From Williamsia sp. 1138 (lineage in GTDB: Bacteria; Actinomycetota; Actinomycetes; Mycobacteriales; Mycobacteriaceae), in NCBI RefSeq assembly GCF_002095435.2, contig NZ_MJEJ02000050.1:206534-270533 (forward strand): a DNA stretch of 64,000 nt, written 5' to 3'. The notes below the pieces were generated by a model. That model ran no database searches. It was not told the origin of the DNA and saw nothing but the letters and a program-made list of their open reading frames with translations. Below, in pieces: positions 19,452-30,435 of this stretch. Made by a program: the position numbers and the translations under genes. Every line of letters starts with the position of its first letter. The first letter of the stretch is position 1.

Positions 19452-19467
19452 TGTGATCCACCTCACG
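19452..19467. promoter_or_regulatory. CRP/GlxR-like site upstream of the monooxygenase
   Basis: TGTGATCCACCTCACG has the same TGTGA-N6-TCACG half-sites as 18172-18187. It ends 15 bases before the ATG and abuts the AAGGAG ribosome-binding site, so if bound it would more likely act as a roadblock or repressor site than as an upstream activator site. Confidence 0.55.
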
Positions 19468-19482
19468 CGAAGGAGTTGACCA

Positions 19483-21294
19483 ATGACCACCACCGTCTCA
19501 CCCACCCAGACGGCACAGGCCTTTCTCACCGACCTCGAGCAGGCGCTCGCGCATGCCCGGCAGACCGGCGAGGTCGGCGCCATCACCGATCTGTTCGTCG
19601 ACGACTGCTACTGGCGCGATCTGGTGGCACTGAGCTGGAACCTCACCACCGCCGAGGGCAAGGACGACCTCGCCGCGATGCTCACCGCGACCCTGCCGAC
19701 CTCGGCTCCGAGCAACTTTCAGCTCGAGGGTGAGGCGACGGAAGACGACGGCGTCACCACCGCCTGGTACACCTTCACGACTCCTGTGTTGCGAGGCAAA
19801 GGCCTGATGCGTCTACGCGACGGCAAGTGCTGGACGTTCCTGACCTCGGCGCAGGAACTGCTGGAATTCCCGGAGAACAAACGCACCCGCCGCATCAAGG
19901 GCGCCGAGCACGGCGTGGTGCCAGGCCGGAAGAACTGGCTCGATCGGCGCGCCGAGCACAAAGAGACCCTCGGCATCACGACCCAGCCGTACACGCTCAT
20001 CGTCGGTGGCGGGCAAGGTGGCATCGGCCTCGCCGCCCGCCTGCGCCGCCTCGGCGTCTCGACGCTGGTCATCGACAAGCACCCCAAGCCCGGCGATGAG
20101 TGGCGCGGACGCTATTACTCTCTGTCCCTTCATGATCCGGTGTGGTACGACCACATGCCGTACCTACCGTTCCCCGACGACTGGCCCGTGTTCACGCCCA
20201 AGGACAAGATGGGCGACTGGCTCGAGAGCTACGTCAAGATCATGGAACTCGACTACTGGAGCAGCACCACCTGCCTCGGCGCCACCTTCGACGACACGAC
20301 CCAGCGGTGGACGGTAGAGGTGGAACGGGACGGGGAAAAGTTGACTCTCACCCCGACCCAGTTGGTGCTCGCCACCGGCATGTCGGGTATCCCGAACATT
20401 CCGGACATCCCCGGCGCCGACACGTTCGAAGGCGACCTGGTGCACTCCTCGCAGCACTCCGGTGGCGGCAAGTACGCCGGCAAGAAGGCAGTTGTCCTCG
20501 GCGCCAACAACTCCGCGCACGACATCTGCGGCGACTTGTTCGAGAACGGCGCCGACGTCACGATGATCCAGCGGTCGACGACTCACATCGTCAAGTCGGA
20601 ATCGCTGATGCGCGAGGTCCTGGGACCGCTGTACTCCGAAGAGGCACTCGAGAGCGGCATCGACCACGAGACCGCCGACCTGATCTTCGGATCGATCCCC
20701 TACGGCCTGCTCGCCGAGTTCCAGATCCCGGCGTGGAACACCATTCGGGAGCAGGACAAGGAGTTCTACGACAAGCTCGAATCAGCAGGCTTCATGCTCG
20801 ACTTCGGCGACGACGACTCCGGCCTGTTCCTGAAGTACCTTCGCCGCGGCTCGGGCTACTACATCGACGTCGGTGCGTCCGAACTCATCGCCGACGGCAA
20901 GGTGAAGCTCAAGGCACCGGCGCACATCACCGAGATCAAACCGCATTCGGTGGTGTTGTCAGACGGCACGGAACTGGAGGCCGATCTCATCGTGCTGGCC
21001 ACCGGTTATGGCTCGATGAACGGCTGGGCGGCACAACTGATCTCGCAGGAAGTCGCGGACAAGGTCGGCAAGTGTTGGGGCCTGGGGTCGAATACCACCA
21101 AGGACCCGGGACCGTGGGAGGGCGAGCTGCGCAACATGTGGAAGCCCACCGCACAACAGAATTTGTGGTTCCACGGCGGCAACCTCCACCAGTCGCGGCA
21201 CTACTCGCGGTACCTCTCGCTGCAACTGAAGGCCCGTGAAGCCGGGATGAACGTCAACGTCTACGGCCAGGCACCGGTGCACCACCTGCAATAA
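19483..21294 (+). CDS. Flavin-containing monooxygenase with N-terminal SnoaL-like domain
   Basis: This 603-residue two-domain protein begins with an NTF2/SnoaL-like fold (about 1-140). It continues as a class B flavoprotein monooxygenase with the FAD motif LIVGGGQGGIGLAARLRRLG, the substrate-loop region GDEWRGRYYSLSLHDPVWYD, an NADPH-binding VVLGANNSAHDICGDLFENG and the LIVLATGYG motif. Such enzymes hydroxylate or insert oxygen next to carbonyls, or oxidise N/S centres. The substrate is not evident. The gene follows the GAF regulator by 85 bases and carries its own CRP-like site. SD is AAGGAG. Confidence 0.85.
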   Translation: MTTTVSPTQTAQAFLTDLEQALAHARQTGEVGAITDLFVDDCYWRDLVALSWNLTTAEGKDDLAAMLTATLPTSAPSNFQLEGEATEDDGVTTAWYTFTTPVLRGKGLMRLRDGKCWTFLTSAQELLEFPENKRTRRIKGAEHGVVPGRKNWLDRRAEHKETLGITTQPYTLIVGGGQGGIGLAARLRRLGVSTLVIDKHPKPGDEWRGRYYSLSLHDPVWYDHMPYLPFPDDWPVFTPKDKMGDWLESYVKIMELDYWSSTTCLGATFDDTTQRWTVEVERDGEKLTLTPTQLVLATGMSGIPNIPDIPGADTFEGDLVHSSQHSGGGKYAGKKAVVLGANNSAHDICGDLFENGADVTMIQRSTTHIVKSESLMREVLGPLYSEEALESGIDHETADLIFGSIPYGLLAEFQIPAWNTIREQDKEFYDKLESAGFMLDFGDDDSGLFLKYLRRGSGYYIDVGASELIADGKVKLKAPAHITEIKPHSVVLSDGTELEADLIVLATGYGSMNGWAAQLISQEVADKVGKCWGLGSNTTKDPGPWEGELRNMWKPTAQQNLWFHGGNLHQSRHYSRYLSLQLKAREAGMNVNVYGQAPVHHLQ

Positions 21295-21348
21295 CGGGCA
21301 TGAAAGGATGGCCTCAACCCTTTTCGCCGCGATTTCAGGAGGCCCTCC

Positions 21349-22356
21349 ATGTCAGCCGATTCCCCCCAGTTCGAGGCCCCCGACCGCAACTTGGCGATGG
21401 AGCTGGTGCGGGTCACCGAAGCCGCTGCTCTCGCGGCGGGCCGCTGGGTCGGTAAAGGCGACAAGAACGGCGGCGACGGCGCCGCGGTCGACGCGATGAG
21501 GCAACTCCTCTCCACCGTGTCGATGCGCGGCGTCGTCGTGATCGGCGAAGGCGAAAAAGACGAAGCGCCGATGCTCTACAACGGCGAAGAGGTCGGGAAC
21601 GGCGAGGGCCCCGAGGTCGATGTGGCCGTCGATCCCATCGACGGCACCACCCTGATGGCCGAAGGCCGCCCGAACTCCATCGCGGTACTCGCGGTGTCCG
21701 AGCGCGGCACCATGTACGACCCGTCGGCCGTCTTCTACATGGAGAAGATCGCCGTCGGACCCGAGGCCGCAGGTGTCATCAACATCAATGAGTCCGTCGA
21801 GTTCAACGTCCAGGCCGTCGCCAAGGCCAAGGGCATCGAGGTCGCCGACCTGACCGTCGTCGTCCTCGACCGTGAGCGCCACGAGGGCTTGATCGGTGAG
21901 ATCCGCGCCGCGGGCGCCAAGGTGCGACTGATCTCCGACGGCGACGTCGCCGGCGCCATCGCGGCAGCCCAGGAGGAGAGCTCGGTCGACATGCTGATGG
22001 GCATCGGCGGCACCCCCGAAGGAATCATCACTGCGGTCGCCATGAAGTGCATGGGTGGAGAGATCCAGGGCAAGCTCTGGCCACGCAATGCAGCCGAGAA
22101 GCAGAAAGCAATCGACGCGGGCCACGATCTCGACCGGGTCCTCAAGACGGAAGACCTCGTCAGTGGCGAGAACATGTTCTTCTGCGCCACCGGCGTCACC
22201 AACGGCGACATGCTCCGCGGCGTCAGCTACCGCGCGAACGGCGCCACCACGCGCTCGCTCGTGATGCGGTCGCGTTCGGGCACCATCCGCAACATCGAGG
22301 GCAGGCACACCCGTCAGAAGGTTGCCGAGATCGCTCAGAACACCTTTCAGGACTGA
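21349..22356 (+). CDS. glpX: Class II fructose-1,6-bisphosphatase
   Basis: GlpX hydrolyses fructose-1,6-bisphosphate in gluconeogenesis; it is the essential-type FBPase of Mycobacteriales. The 335-residue protein has the metal-binding [19 protein letters not shown], the [15 protein letters not shown] loop, [18 protein letters not shown] and the C-terminal [17 protein letters not shown] follows AGGAGG. It is upstream of the fumarase genes, in the same neighbourhood as M. tuberculosis glpX-fum (Rv1099c-Rv1098c). Confidence 0.97.
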   Translation: MSADSPQFEAPDRNLAMELVRVTEAAALAAGRWVGKGDKNGGDGAAVDAMRQLLSTVSMRGVVVIGEGEKDEAPMLYNGEEVGNGEGPEVDVAVDPIDGTTLMAEGRPNSIAVLAVSERGTMYDPSAVFYMEKIAVGPEAAGVININESVEFNVQAVAKAKGIEVADLTVVVLDRERHEGLIGEIRAAGAKVRLISDGDVAGAIAAAQEESSVDMLMGIGGTPEGIITAVAMKCMGGEIQGKLWPRNAAEKQKAIDAGHDLDRVLKTEDLVSGENMFFCATGVTNGDMLRGVSYRANGATTRSLVMRSRSGTIRNIEGRHTRQKVAEIAQNTFQD

Positions 22357-22403
22357 AATCCGGTGACGCTGCGCGATTCGTCAACGGGACGCCGCGGTGA
22401 GGA

Positions 22404-22425
22404 CGGCGCCTCGAACGAGGCGCCG
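22404..22425 (+). terminator. Hairpin between glpX and the class I fumarase gene
   Basis: CGGCGCCTCG and CGAGGCGCCG form a 10-bp perfect stem around AA. It probably ends glpX transcription just before the promoter of the next gene. Confidence 0.55.
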
Positions 22426-22451
22426 CACACCGCAGCGATACGATGCAGCGC

Positions 22452-24152
<1,701 letters not shown>

Positions 24153-24155
24153 ACA

Positions 24156-25556
24156 TTGAGTGAGCAGGCCTATCGCATCGAGCACGACACCATGGGCGAG
24201 GTCCGGGTGCCGGTCGACGCCCTGTGGCGCGCCCAGACGCAGCGTGCCGTGGAGAACTTTCCGATCAGCCACCGGCCGCTCGAGAAGACGCAGATCCGCG
24301 CCATGGGCTTGCTGAAGGCGGCGTGTGCCCAGGTCAACAAGAACCTCGGGTTACTCGACGGCGAGAAGGCCGATGCGATCATCGCCGCCGCCACCGAGAT
24401 CGCCGATGGCAAGCACGACGAGCAGTTCCCCATCGATGTCTTCCAGACGGGTTCGGGGACGAGTTCGAACATGAACGCCAACGAGGTCATCGCCTCGGTG
24501 GCCAAGGCCGCCGGCGTCGAGGTGCATCCCAACGACCACGTCAACATGTCGCAGTCGTCGAACGACACCTTCCCGACGGCCACCCACGTGGCGGCCACCG
24601 AAGCAGCGGTCACCGATCTGATCCCGGCTCTCGAGCACCTACAAAAGGCATTGGCGGAGAAAGCCACCGAGTGGCGCACGGTCGTGAAGTCGGGCCGCAC
24701 CCACCTGATGGACGCAGTCCCCGTGACCCTCGGCCAGGAGTTCGGCGGCTACGCCCGTCAGATCGAGGCCGGCGTCGAGCGCGTCACCGCGACTCTCCCC
24801 CGCGTCGGCGAACTGCCGATCGGTGGCACCGCCGTCGGCACGGGGCTGAACGCCCCGGACGGATTCGGCACCAAGGTCGTCGCCGAACTCATCAAACTCA
24901 CCGGCGTCGAGGAGCTCGCGCTGGCCAAGGACAACTTCGAGGCGCAGGCCGCCCGCGACGGACTGGTCGAACTGTCCGGTGCGCTCAAGACCGTCGCGGT
25001 GTCGCTGACGAAGATTGCGAATGATGTCCGCTGGATGGGGTCGGGCCCACTCACCGGCCTGGGAGAGATTCAGCTCCCCGACCTGCAGCCCGGATCGTCG
25101 ATCATGCCCGGCAAGGTCAATCCGGTTCTCCCCGAGGCAGTCACCCAGGTTGCAGCGCAGGTCATCGGCAACGACGCCGCCGTCACCTGGGGCGGCGGCA
25201 ACGGTGCATTCGAACTGAACGTCTACATCCCGATGATGGCCCGGAACGTCCTCGAGTCGGTGAAGCTGCTGGCCAACGTCTCCCGGCTGTTCGCCGACCG
25301 GTGTATCTCCGGTCTCGTCGCCAACGAAGAGCACCTCAAGGAGCTCGCGGAGTCGTCCCCGTCGATCGTCACCCCGCTCAACAGCGCGATCGGTTATGAG
25401 GAAGCGGCCGCCGTCGCCAAGCAGGCCCTCAAGGAGAAGAAGACCATCCGTCAGACGGTGCTCGATCGCGGTCTGATCGGTGACAAACTCTCGGAAGAAG
25501 AGCTCGACAAGCGCCTCGACGTGCTGAAGATGGCCAACCTCGACCGCGAGCGCTAA
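24156..25556 (+). CDS. fumC: Class II fumarate hydratase FumC
   Basis: This is the iron-independent, heat-stable fumarase, 466 residues, of the aspartase/fumarase superfamily. Diagnostic segments are [38 protein letters not shown] and the flexible catalytic loop [12 protein letters not shown]. It starts at TTG three bases after the stop of the class I fumarase gene, with AAGGAG at 24141-24146 inside the end of that gene, so the two are cotranscribed and translationally close. Together they give oxygen-labile and oxygen-stable isozymes of the same TCA step. Confidence 0.95.
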   Translation: MSEQAYRIEHDTMGEVRVPVDALWRAQTQRAVENFPISHRPLEKTQIRAMGLLKAACAQVNKNLGLLDGEKADAIIAAATEIADGKHDEQFPIDVFQTGSGTSSNMNANEVIASVAKAAGVEVHPNDHVNMSQSSNDTFPTATHVAATEAAVTDLIPALEHLQKALAEKATEWRTVVKSGRTHLMDAVPVTLGQEFGGYARQIEAGVERVTATLPRVGELPIGGTAVGTGLNAPDGFGTKVVAELIKLTGVEELALAKDNFEAQAARDGLVELSGALKTVAVSLTKIANDVRWMGSGPLTGLGEIQLPDLQPGSSIMPGKVNPVLPEAVTQVAAQVIGNDAAVTWGGGNGAFELNVYIPMMARNVLESVKLLANVSRLFADRCISGLVANEEHLKELAESSPSIVTPLNSAIGYEEAAAVAKQALKEKKTIRQTVLDRGLIGDKLSEEELDKRLDVLKMANLDRER

Positions 25557-25576
25557 CCTCCGGCCTCCCCGGTTGT

Positions 25577-25625
25577 GGTGGCTTCTGGTGAGCCCGACCT
25601 GGGCTTTTGCTCACCGGAAGCCACC
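25577..25625. repeat. Hairpin with GGTGGCTTCTGG arms (hairpin family 2)
   Basis: Arms GGTGGCTTCTGGTGAGC and GCTCACCGGAAGCCACC pair over 17 bases with one G-U, with a nested GCCC/GGGC stem. It follows fumC and precedes the leaderless PIG-L gene. The arm sequence GGTGGCTTYTGG recurs at 47069-47117 after greA, so this is a repeated intergenic element as well as a likely terminator. Confidence 0.75.
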
Positions 25626-25645
25626 AAAATCGGTATCGTGGGGCG

Positions 25646-26323
25646 GTGCTGTTCCCGTTCCCGACCGACTGGCAGACCGCTCTGGTCCTGGTGCCGCATC
25701 CCGATGATCCCGAATACGGTGTCGCGGCGGCGGTGGCGAAGTGGACAACCGCGGGCAAACGCGTCGTCTATGCGCTGGCATCGCGCGGTGAGGCCGGAAT
25801 CGAAGGCATGGCGCCCGCCGAGGCAGGTCCGGCCCGCGAGATCGAGCAGCGCGAGTCAGCGCGGATCGTCGGCGTCGACGCAATCGAGTTCTGGGACTTC
25901 CCCGACTCGGCGATCGCGAACACCCCCGAGTTGCGCGCTGCGGTCACCGAGGTGATCACGCGGGTGCAGCCACAGGTGATCGTGTCGATCTACGGCGGAC
26001 CGGGGTGGGGTCCGGACTCGCCGAATCAGTTCGATCACATCGAGTTCGCCGCCGCAGTGCTGCAGGCGTACGACGCGCTCGACGACAAACCACGCTGGCT
26101 CTTCGAGAACAGCCCCGACGCCACGCACGTCGAAGAAGTCGCCGACTTCATCGAAATTGCAGTCGAATCACTTGCCGCGCACCAGAAGTATCTGACCGTC
26201 CTCGACCCCGGCACTCCGGTGATCGAGCAGGCCCGTGCCCAGGTCGAGATGGTGGCCGGCCCCCGCGAGGACTACGACAACCTGCGCGTCGTCACGTTCG
26301 AGCTCAAACGCCGCACCCGGTAG
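25646..26323 (+). CDS. PIG-L family deacetylase
   Basis: This is a predicted zinc-dependent N-deacetylase of the LmbE/PIG-L superfamily, 225 residues. The N-terminal motif VLVPHPDDPEYG supplies the His-Asp-Asp metal and base residues; the later SPNQFDHIEFAAAV carries another probable metal His. It is shorter than and distinct from MshB and Mca; the substrate (an acetylated sugar or conjugate) is unknown. The GTG start at 25646 is preferred because TATCGT at 25634-25639 lies six bases upstream, indicating a leaderless transcript. Upstream in-frame codons fall inside the hairpin repeat. Confidence 0.82.
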   Translation: MLFPFPTDWQTALVLVPHPDDPEYGVAAAVAKWTTAGKRVVYALASRGEAGIEGMAPAEAGPAREIEQRESARIVGVDAIEFWDFPDSAIANTPELRAAVTEVITRVQPQVIVSIYGGPGWGPDSPNQFDHIEFAAAVLQAYDALDDKPRWLFENSPDATHVEEVADFIEIAVESLAAHQKYLTVLDPGTPVIEQARAQVEMVAGPREDYDNLRVVTFELKRRTR

Positions 26324-26326
26324 GCC

Positions 26327-26989
26327 TCAGGCCAGGCCGATGCTGATCACCGGCTGCTTTGCGGGATCGAGCCACTGCACGATCTCCCGCATGACGTCGC
26401 GGTCGATGGCGACACAACCCCAGGTCGGTTCACCGTTGCTGACATGGAGGAAGATGCCTGCGGCATACCCCTGGACGCGTTGCGGGTTGTGGGCAATGTT
26501 GACGACGTAGTCGTAGATCTCTCCGGTCGAGAGAATGTGCTCGCTGTCGCCGCCCGGGTTTTCCGCCTGCCGCACATGACTGTTGTAGGTCGGCGACCCG
26601 GGTAGCGCGTCCCACCAGTCCTGTTCGTCGGCCTGGAAGTACGACATCTTCGTACCCGGATTGGGTTGATTGCCGAAGGCCTGGTCGAGCGCAAAGGTAC
26701 CCATCGGGGTTCTCCAGACATTGTCACGCGGGACCCCGAGTCCCTCGGCACCGAGGTACGCCTCGGTCGGGCCGATGGCACTGACCCACGCACCTGAGGA
26801 GTCACGCTCCCAGGCCGTCAATGTCGCGGTGGTGTCGGAGACCGACTCGGCGGCCACCGTGATCATCTGCGTCGAGGTGGGAAACGAGGTCGGCGTCGTG
26901 ACGTCGGCTCGGGCGGGGACAGGAGCGACCATGACAGTCGCGGCACAGACAAGAGCGGCCAATGCAAACATCAGCCACATACGTCTCAT
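26327..26989 (-). CDS. L,D-transpeptidase (YkuD) family protein
   Basis: This secreted cell-wall cross-linking type enzyme has about 220 residues. It has an N-terminal signal peptide (MRRMWLMFALAALVCAATVM, cleavage near ARADV) and a YkuD-like domain whose active-site segment is IFLHVSNGEPTWGCVAIDRD, with the catalytic Cys in WGC. It lacks the large N-terminal immunoglobulin-like domains of LdtMt1 and LdtMt2, so it belongs to a short group that may act on other wall substrates. I chose ATG 26989; a GTG at 27004 is too close to the probable -10 box TAATCT (27009-27014). Confidence 0.78.
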   Translation of the reverse strand: MRRMWLMFALAALVCAATVMVAPVPARADVTTPTSFPTSTQMITVAAESVSDTTATLTAWERDSSGAWVSAIGPTEAYLGAEGLGVPRDNVWRTPMGTFALDQAFGNQPNPGTKMSYFQADEQDWWDALPGSPTYNSHVRQAENPGGDSEHILSTGEIYDYVVNIAHNPQRVQGYAAGIFLHVSNGEPTWGCVAIDRDVMREIVQWLDPAKQPVISIGLA

Positions 26990-27142
26990 AGACAACTTCA
27001 GCACCAGAAGATTATGTCAGCGGCGTAAGCCGCACTACGTATCGGACCGGTCACAGTGCTGCACTATTCTGGTCAAGGCCAGCGGGGCTGTCGCGCGCGT
27101 CACTCCACTGCTGGCATATTCCACTAGTTTCGGGGGTCTTTC

Positions 27143-28735
27143 ATGCCGCTCGCTCCGGGCAGCGTTTTTGCCGGCTACAGGATCGAACGCCAACTCGGCG
27201 CCGGCGGCATGGGCGAGGTCTACCTGGCTCAGCATCCGCGTCTGCCGCGCTCGGACGCGCTCAAGATCCTGCCCGCGTCTCTCCCGGGGTCCAGCGCGGG
27301 ATCCGATGACGACTACCGACGCCGCTTCGTCCGTGAGGCCGACCTGTCGGCGAAACTGTGGCACCCGAACATCGTCACCGTCCACGATCGCGGCGAGTTC
27401 GAAGGCCGCCTCTGGATAAGCATGGACTTCGTCCCCGGCACCGATGCCGCCGAACTTCTCGCGGTCTACCCCAAGGGTGTTCGACCGGATCTCGCCCTTC
27501 AGATGGTCACCGAGGTGGCGGCGGCGCTCGACTACGCACACGGCCAGGGTTTGCTGCATCGCGACGTGAAGCCCGGCAACATCATGCTCACCGAGGCGGT
27601 CCCCCACCGGGTCATGCTGACCGACTTCGGAATCGCCCGTTCCATCGAAGGTGTCGAAGACATCACCCAGACCGGCCTGGCAGTGGGGACCCTCGCCTAC
27701 GCCGCACCGGAACAACTCCGCGGGCAGCCCGTGGACGCGCGTGCCGACGTCTACGCACTCGGCGCCACCGCCGGAGCACTCTTGACCGGCGCACCGCCCG
27801 GGGTCGGCCGTGACCTACCTCCAGCCGCGGCGCAGGTCATCAATCGCGCCCTGGCGGTGGATCCGGCTCAGCGACAGCAGACCTGCGCTCAGTTCGCGAG
27901 CGAACTCGCCGTGGCCCTGGACCTGCCGCCGGTGCCGCCGGCCGCAATGCCCCAAGGCCCCGACCCGACCAAGGGCGATCACGCGTCCCACGCCCCGACC
28001 CTGCTGGGCCTGCCCACCGCCCGCCCCAGCACGAATCCGCCGCCTACGTCGGAGCAGAACACCCCGACCCAATTCGCTGCGACCCCGCCGCCCCAGCCTC
28101 CCCCGCCCACGTTTGCGCCGGGACCGCAGGCGCGGCGCTCGCACACACCGCTGATCGTCGGTCTGCTGGCACTCATCACGGTGATCGCACTCGGCGTCGT
28201 CGCAGCAGTGACCTTCTGGCCGGACGACGACGAGCCCGACCAGACGACGGCACAGTCGATGTCGACACGGGTCGGCCCGGCGCCCGACTCGGTCGGCCCA
28301 GGTCTCGTCGAGCAGGCCCCGCTCACCCAGACAACGCTTCCGGTCTCGACCGCACCCACGACCACCACCACACTGCCTGCCCCCGTGCGGAATCCAGCCG
28401 ATCTGGGGCTGTCGGTCCCCATCAGCACTCCCGCATGTGACGGCGCCGGTATCGTCGTCGTCGCGAATGCCACCAATCCGTCGTCCTACCGCGACGAGAT
28501 GGCTGCCGCGCTGGCCAACAACCCTGGAGCCCAGTACCTACGGACAGACATATCCTGTCCGTCGTTGCGGCAACGCGACGACAACGGCAATTTGATCTAC
28601 GCCGCGTATGTCGTTGTCGGGCAGGGCAAGACCGCCATCTGCGATGCATTCGGCCGATTCGCCGATGACGACTACGGCAAGGTGCTCGACTCGATCAGCG
28701 ATCCGGCGGTGTTCATCACGCGGGCGGACTGCTGA
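27143..28735 (+). CDS. Serine/threonine protein kinase with extracellular sensor domain
   Basis: This is a 530-residue PknH-like receptor kinase. The kinase domain (about 10-275) has the glycine loop LGAGGMGEVYLAQ, the HRDVKPGNIML catalytic loop, LTDFGIARS (DFG) and GTLAYAAPEQL. A Pro/Thr-rich juxtamembrane linker, one transmembrane helix (LIVGLLALITVIALGVVAAV, about 335-355), a Thr-rich stalk and a ~95-residue extracellular domain follow. That domain has four Cys residues (PACDG, ISCPS, TAICDA, RADC), consistent with two disulfides. The presumed signal is envelope-derived. The first VAIK-type Lys is in DALKILP. It converges on phoH2 across a hairpin repeat. Confidence 0.92.
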   Translation: MPLAPGSVFAGYRIERQLGAGGMGEVYLAQHPRLPRSDALKILPASLPGSSAGSDDDYRRRFVREADLSAKLWHPNIVTVHDRGEFEGRLWISMDFVPGTDAAELLAVYPKGVRPDLALQMVTEVAAALDYAHGQGLLHRDVKPGNIMLTEAVPHRVMLTDFGIARSIEGVEDITQTGLAVGTLAYAAPEQLRGQPVDARADVYALGATAGALLTGAPPGVGRDLPPAAAQVINRALAVDPAQRQQTCAQFASELAVALDLPPVPPAAMPQGPDPTKGDHASHAPTLLGLPTARPSTNPPPTSEQNTPTQFAATPPPQPPPPTFAPGPQARRSHTPLIVGLLALITVIALGVVAAVTFWPDDDEPDQTTAQSMSTRVGPAPDSVGPGLVEQAPLTQTTLPVSTAPTTTTTLPAPVRNPADLGLSVPISTPACDGAGIVVVANATNPSSYRDEMAAALANNPGAQYLRTDISCPSLRQRDDNGNLIYAAYVVVGQGKTAICDAFGRFADDDYGKVLDSISDPAVFITRADC

Positions 28736-28736
28736 C

Positions 28737-28806
28737 CTCACCCACCCGTTTTCGCGCCGTCCACCGCCTGTTGTCGGTGGAGGCCGCAAAAACGGGTGGG
28801 TGAGGC
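28737..28806. repeat. Long hairpin between the kinase gene and phoH2 (hairpin family 1)
   Basis: An inverted repeat with 31-base arms and three to four mismatches (outer arm CCTCACCCACCCGTTTT) fills the 72-base gap between the two convergent stop codons. It should terminate both genes. It shares the exact 17-mer GCAAAAACGGGTGGGTG with the palindrome after ispH. Confidence 0.8.
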
Positions 28807-28807
28807 C

Positions 28808-30118
28808 TTACATCCCGTTCGGCGCGAATTCCTCCAGCATCTCGGTGACGAGCGCCGCGATCGGTGAACGCTCACTCCTCGTGAGGGTGACATGCGCGAA
28901 AAGGGGATGTCCCTTGAGCTTTTCGATCACGGCGGCGACTCCGTCATGACGCCCGACCCGCAGATTGTCCCGCTGCGCGACGTCGTGTGTGAGGACCACC
29001 CTGGACCCGGATCCCAAGCGCGACAACACCGTCAGCAAGACGTTGCGCTCAAGCGACTGGGCCTCGTCGACGATGACAAAGGAATCATGCAGCGACCGAC
29101 CACGAATGTGGGTCAGGGGCAACACTTCCAGCATGCCGCGGCTGAGAACTTCTTCGATCACCTCAGTCGAGGCCAGCCCTTCGAGGGTGTCGAAGACCGC
29201 TTGGGCCCAGGGACCCATCTTCTCGGACTCACTGCCCGGAAGGTAGCCGAGCTCTTGTCCACCCACGGCATACAGTGGACGGAACACCACGACCTTACGC
29301 TGCGTCCGTCGTTCGAGGACCGCTTCGAGTCCGGCACACAGGGCCAGCGCCGACTTGCCGGTACCGGCTTTGCCACCCATCGACACGATGCCGACGCTGT
29401 CGTCGAGCAGCAGATCGAGTGCGACACGCTGTTCGGCACTACGACCCCGGAGACCGAACACCTCGCGGTCGCCGCGCACGAGCTGCACCTGCTTCTGTGG
29501 GTTGACACGGCCGAGCGCACTGGATCCGCCACCGAGGAGCCGGATTCCTGTGTGGCAGGGCATGTCCCGCGCCCCGTCGACATCGACGACCCCTTCGGCG
29601 AACAGCGTGTCGATGGTTGAGGAATCACATTCGAGCTCCGCCATACCGGACCAGCCCGAGGTCACCACGTCCTGGGCGTGGTACTCGTCGGCGGCCAACC
29701 CGACCGCGCCGGCTTTGATACGCAGCGGCGTGTCCTTGGACACCAGGACCACGTCTTTGCCCTCGGCGCGAAGGTTCAAGGCGCAGGCCAAGATTCGGGA
29801 GTCGTTGGTGTCTGTGCGAAAACCGGCCGGCAGCACGGAGGGATCGGTGTGATTGAGCTCCACCTGAACTGTGCCACCGACGTCACCGATCGGGATCTCT
29901 CGGTCGAGCCGACCGTGCTCCAGCCGCAGATCATCGAGCATCCGCAACGCTTCGCGAGCGAACCAACCGAGTTCGTGATGGTGACGTTTGCCCTCGAGCT
30001 CGCCGATGACCACCAGTGGGAGAATCACATGGTGTTCGGCGAATCGTGTTGCAGCCCAAGGATCGGACAACAGCACGGAGGTGTCGAGGACGTAGGTACG
30101 AGCATCGCTTGTGGTCAC
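28808..30118 (-). CDS. phoH2: PhoH2-type PIN-RNase/helicase protein
   Basis: This 436-residue protein is a fusion of an N-terminal PIN ribonuclease domain ([15 protein letters not shown] with acidic catalytic residues; [15 protein letters not shown]) and a C-terminal PhoH ATPase domain ([20 protein letters not shown] as Walker [14 protein letters not shown] as Walker B). Mycobacterial PhoH2 proteins unwind and cleave RNA and have been described as toxin-like with an upstream PhoAT partner. It precedes the GPP34/desA2 block as in M. tuberculosis (Rv1095). A candidate PhoAT-like frame exists upstream but is not strong enough to call. Confidence 0.93.
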   Translation of the reverse strand: MTTSDARTYVLDTSVLLSDPWAATRFAEHHVILPLVVIGELEGKRHHHELGWFAREALRMLDDLRLEHGRLDREIPIGDVGGTVQVELNHTDPSVLPAGFRTDTNDSRILACALNLRAEGKDVVLVSKDTPLRIKAGAVGLAADEYHAQDVVTSGWSGMAELECDSSTIDTLFAEGVVDVDGARDMPCHTGIRLLGGGSSALGRVNPQKQVQLVRGDREVFGLRGRSAEQRVALDLLLDDSVGIVSMGGKAGTGKSALALCAGLEAVLERRTQRKVVVFRPLYAVGGQELGYLPGSESEKMGPWAQAVFDTLEGLASTEVIEEVLSRGMLEVLPLTHIRGRSLHDSFVIVDEAQSLERNVLLTVLSRLGSGSRVVLTHDVAQRDNLRVGRHDGVAAVIEKLKGHPLFAHVTLTRSERSPIAALVTEMLEEFAPNGM

Positions 30119-30435
30119 GAAGGGCTCCTATGCCTGGTGGCACCACACAGGCTGGTGTTGCTGGACCGGTCGGTTCCGGTGCAGTCGGCAGGTATGCCGC
30201 CTCCACGAGGACCGGTGCCGGTCCTCTCGCACTCACGTGAGCAAGTCAACGATCGAACCTCCCGGACGAACCACTTCCCCGCGGTCCGTCACTCGCCAAA
30301 GTACGCCGCATGCGGCGTGTCGGCAGGGCGGATCCGGCGCGTGTCCGTGAATAATCGGTTAACTGTTCGACGTGGCGACTGGTGGTATTTTTGCGGCCAT
30401 TTTGCCCTGGTCGTCGGTTGCTATCGTCGACAGGT
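30119..30435. other. Divergent intergenic region phoH2 / GPP34
   Basis: This 317-nt gap should hold the phoH2 promoter (minus) and the GPP34 promoter (plus). On the plus strand TATCGT at 30422-30427 is a probable -10 box eight bases before the GPP34 ATG. On the minus strand a GTG frame starts at 30236 and runs into phoH2 in another phase; its status is uncertain. No other structure stands out. Confidence 0.4.
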
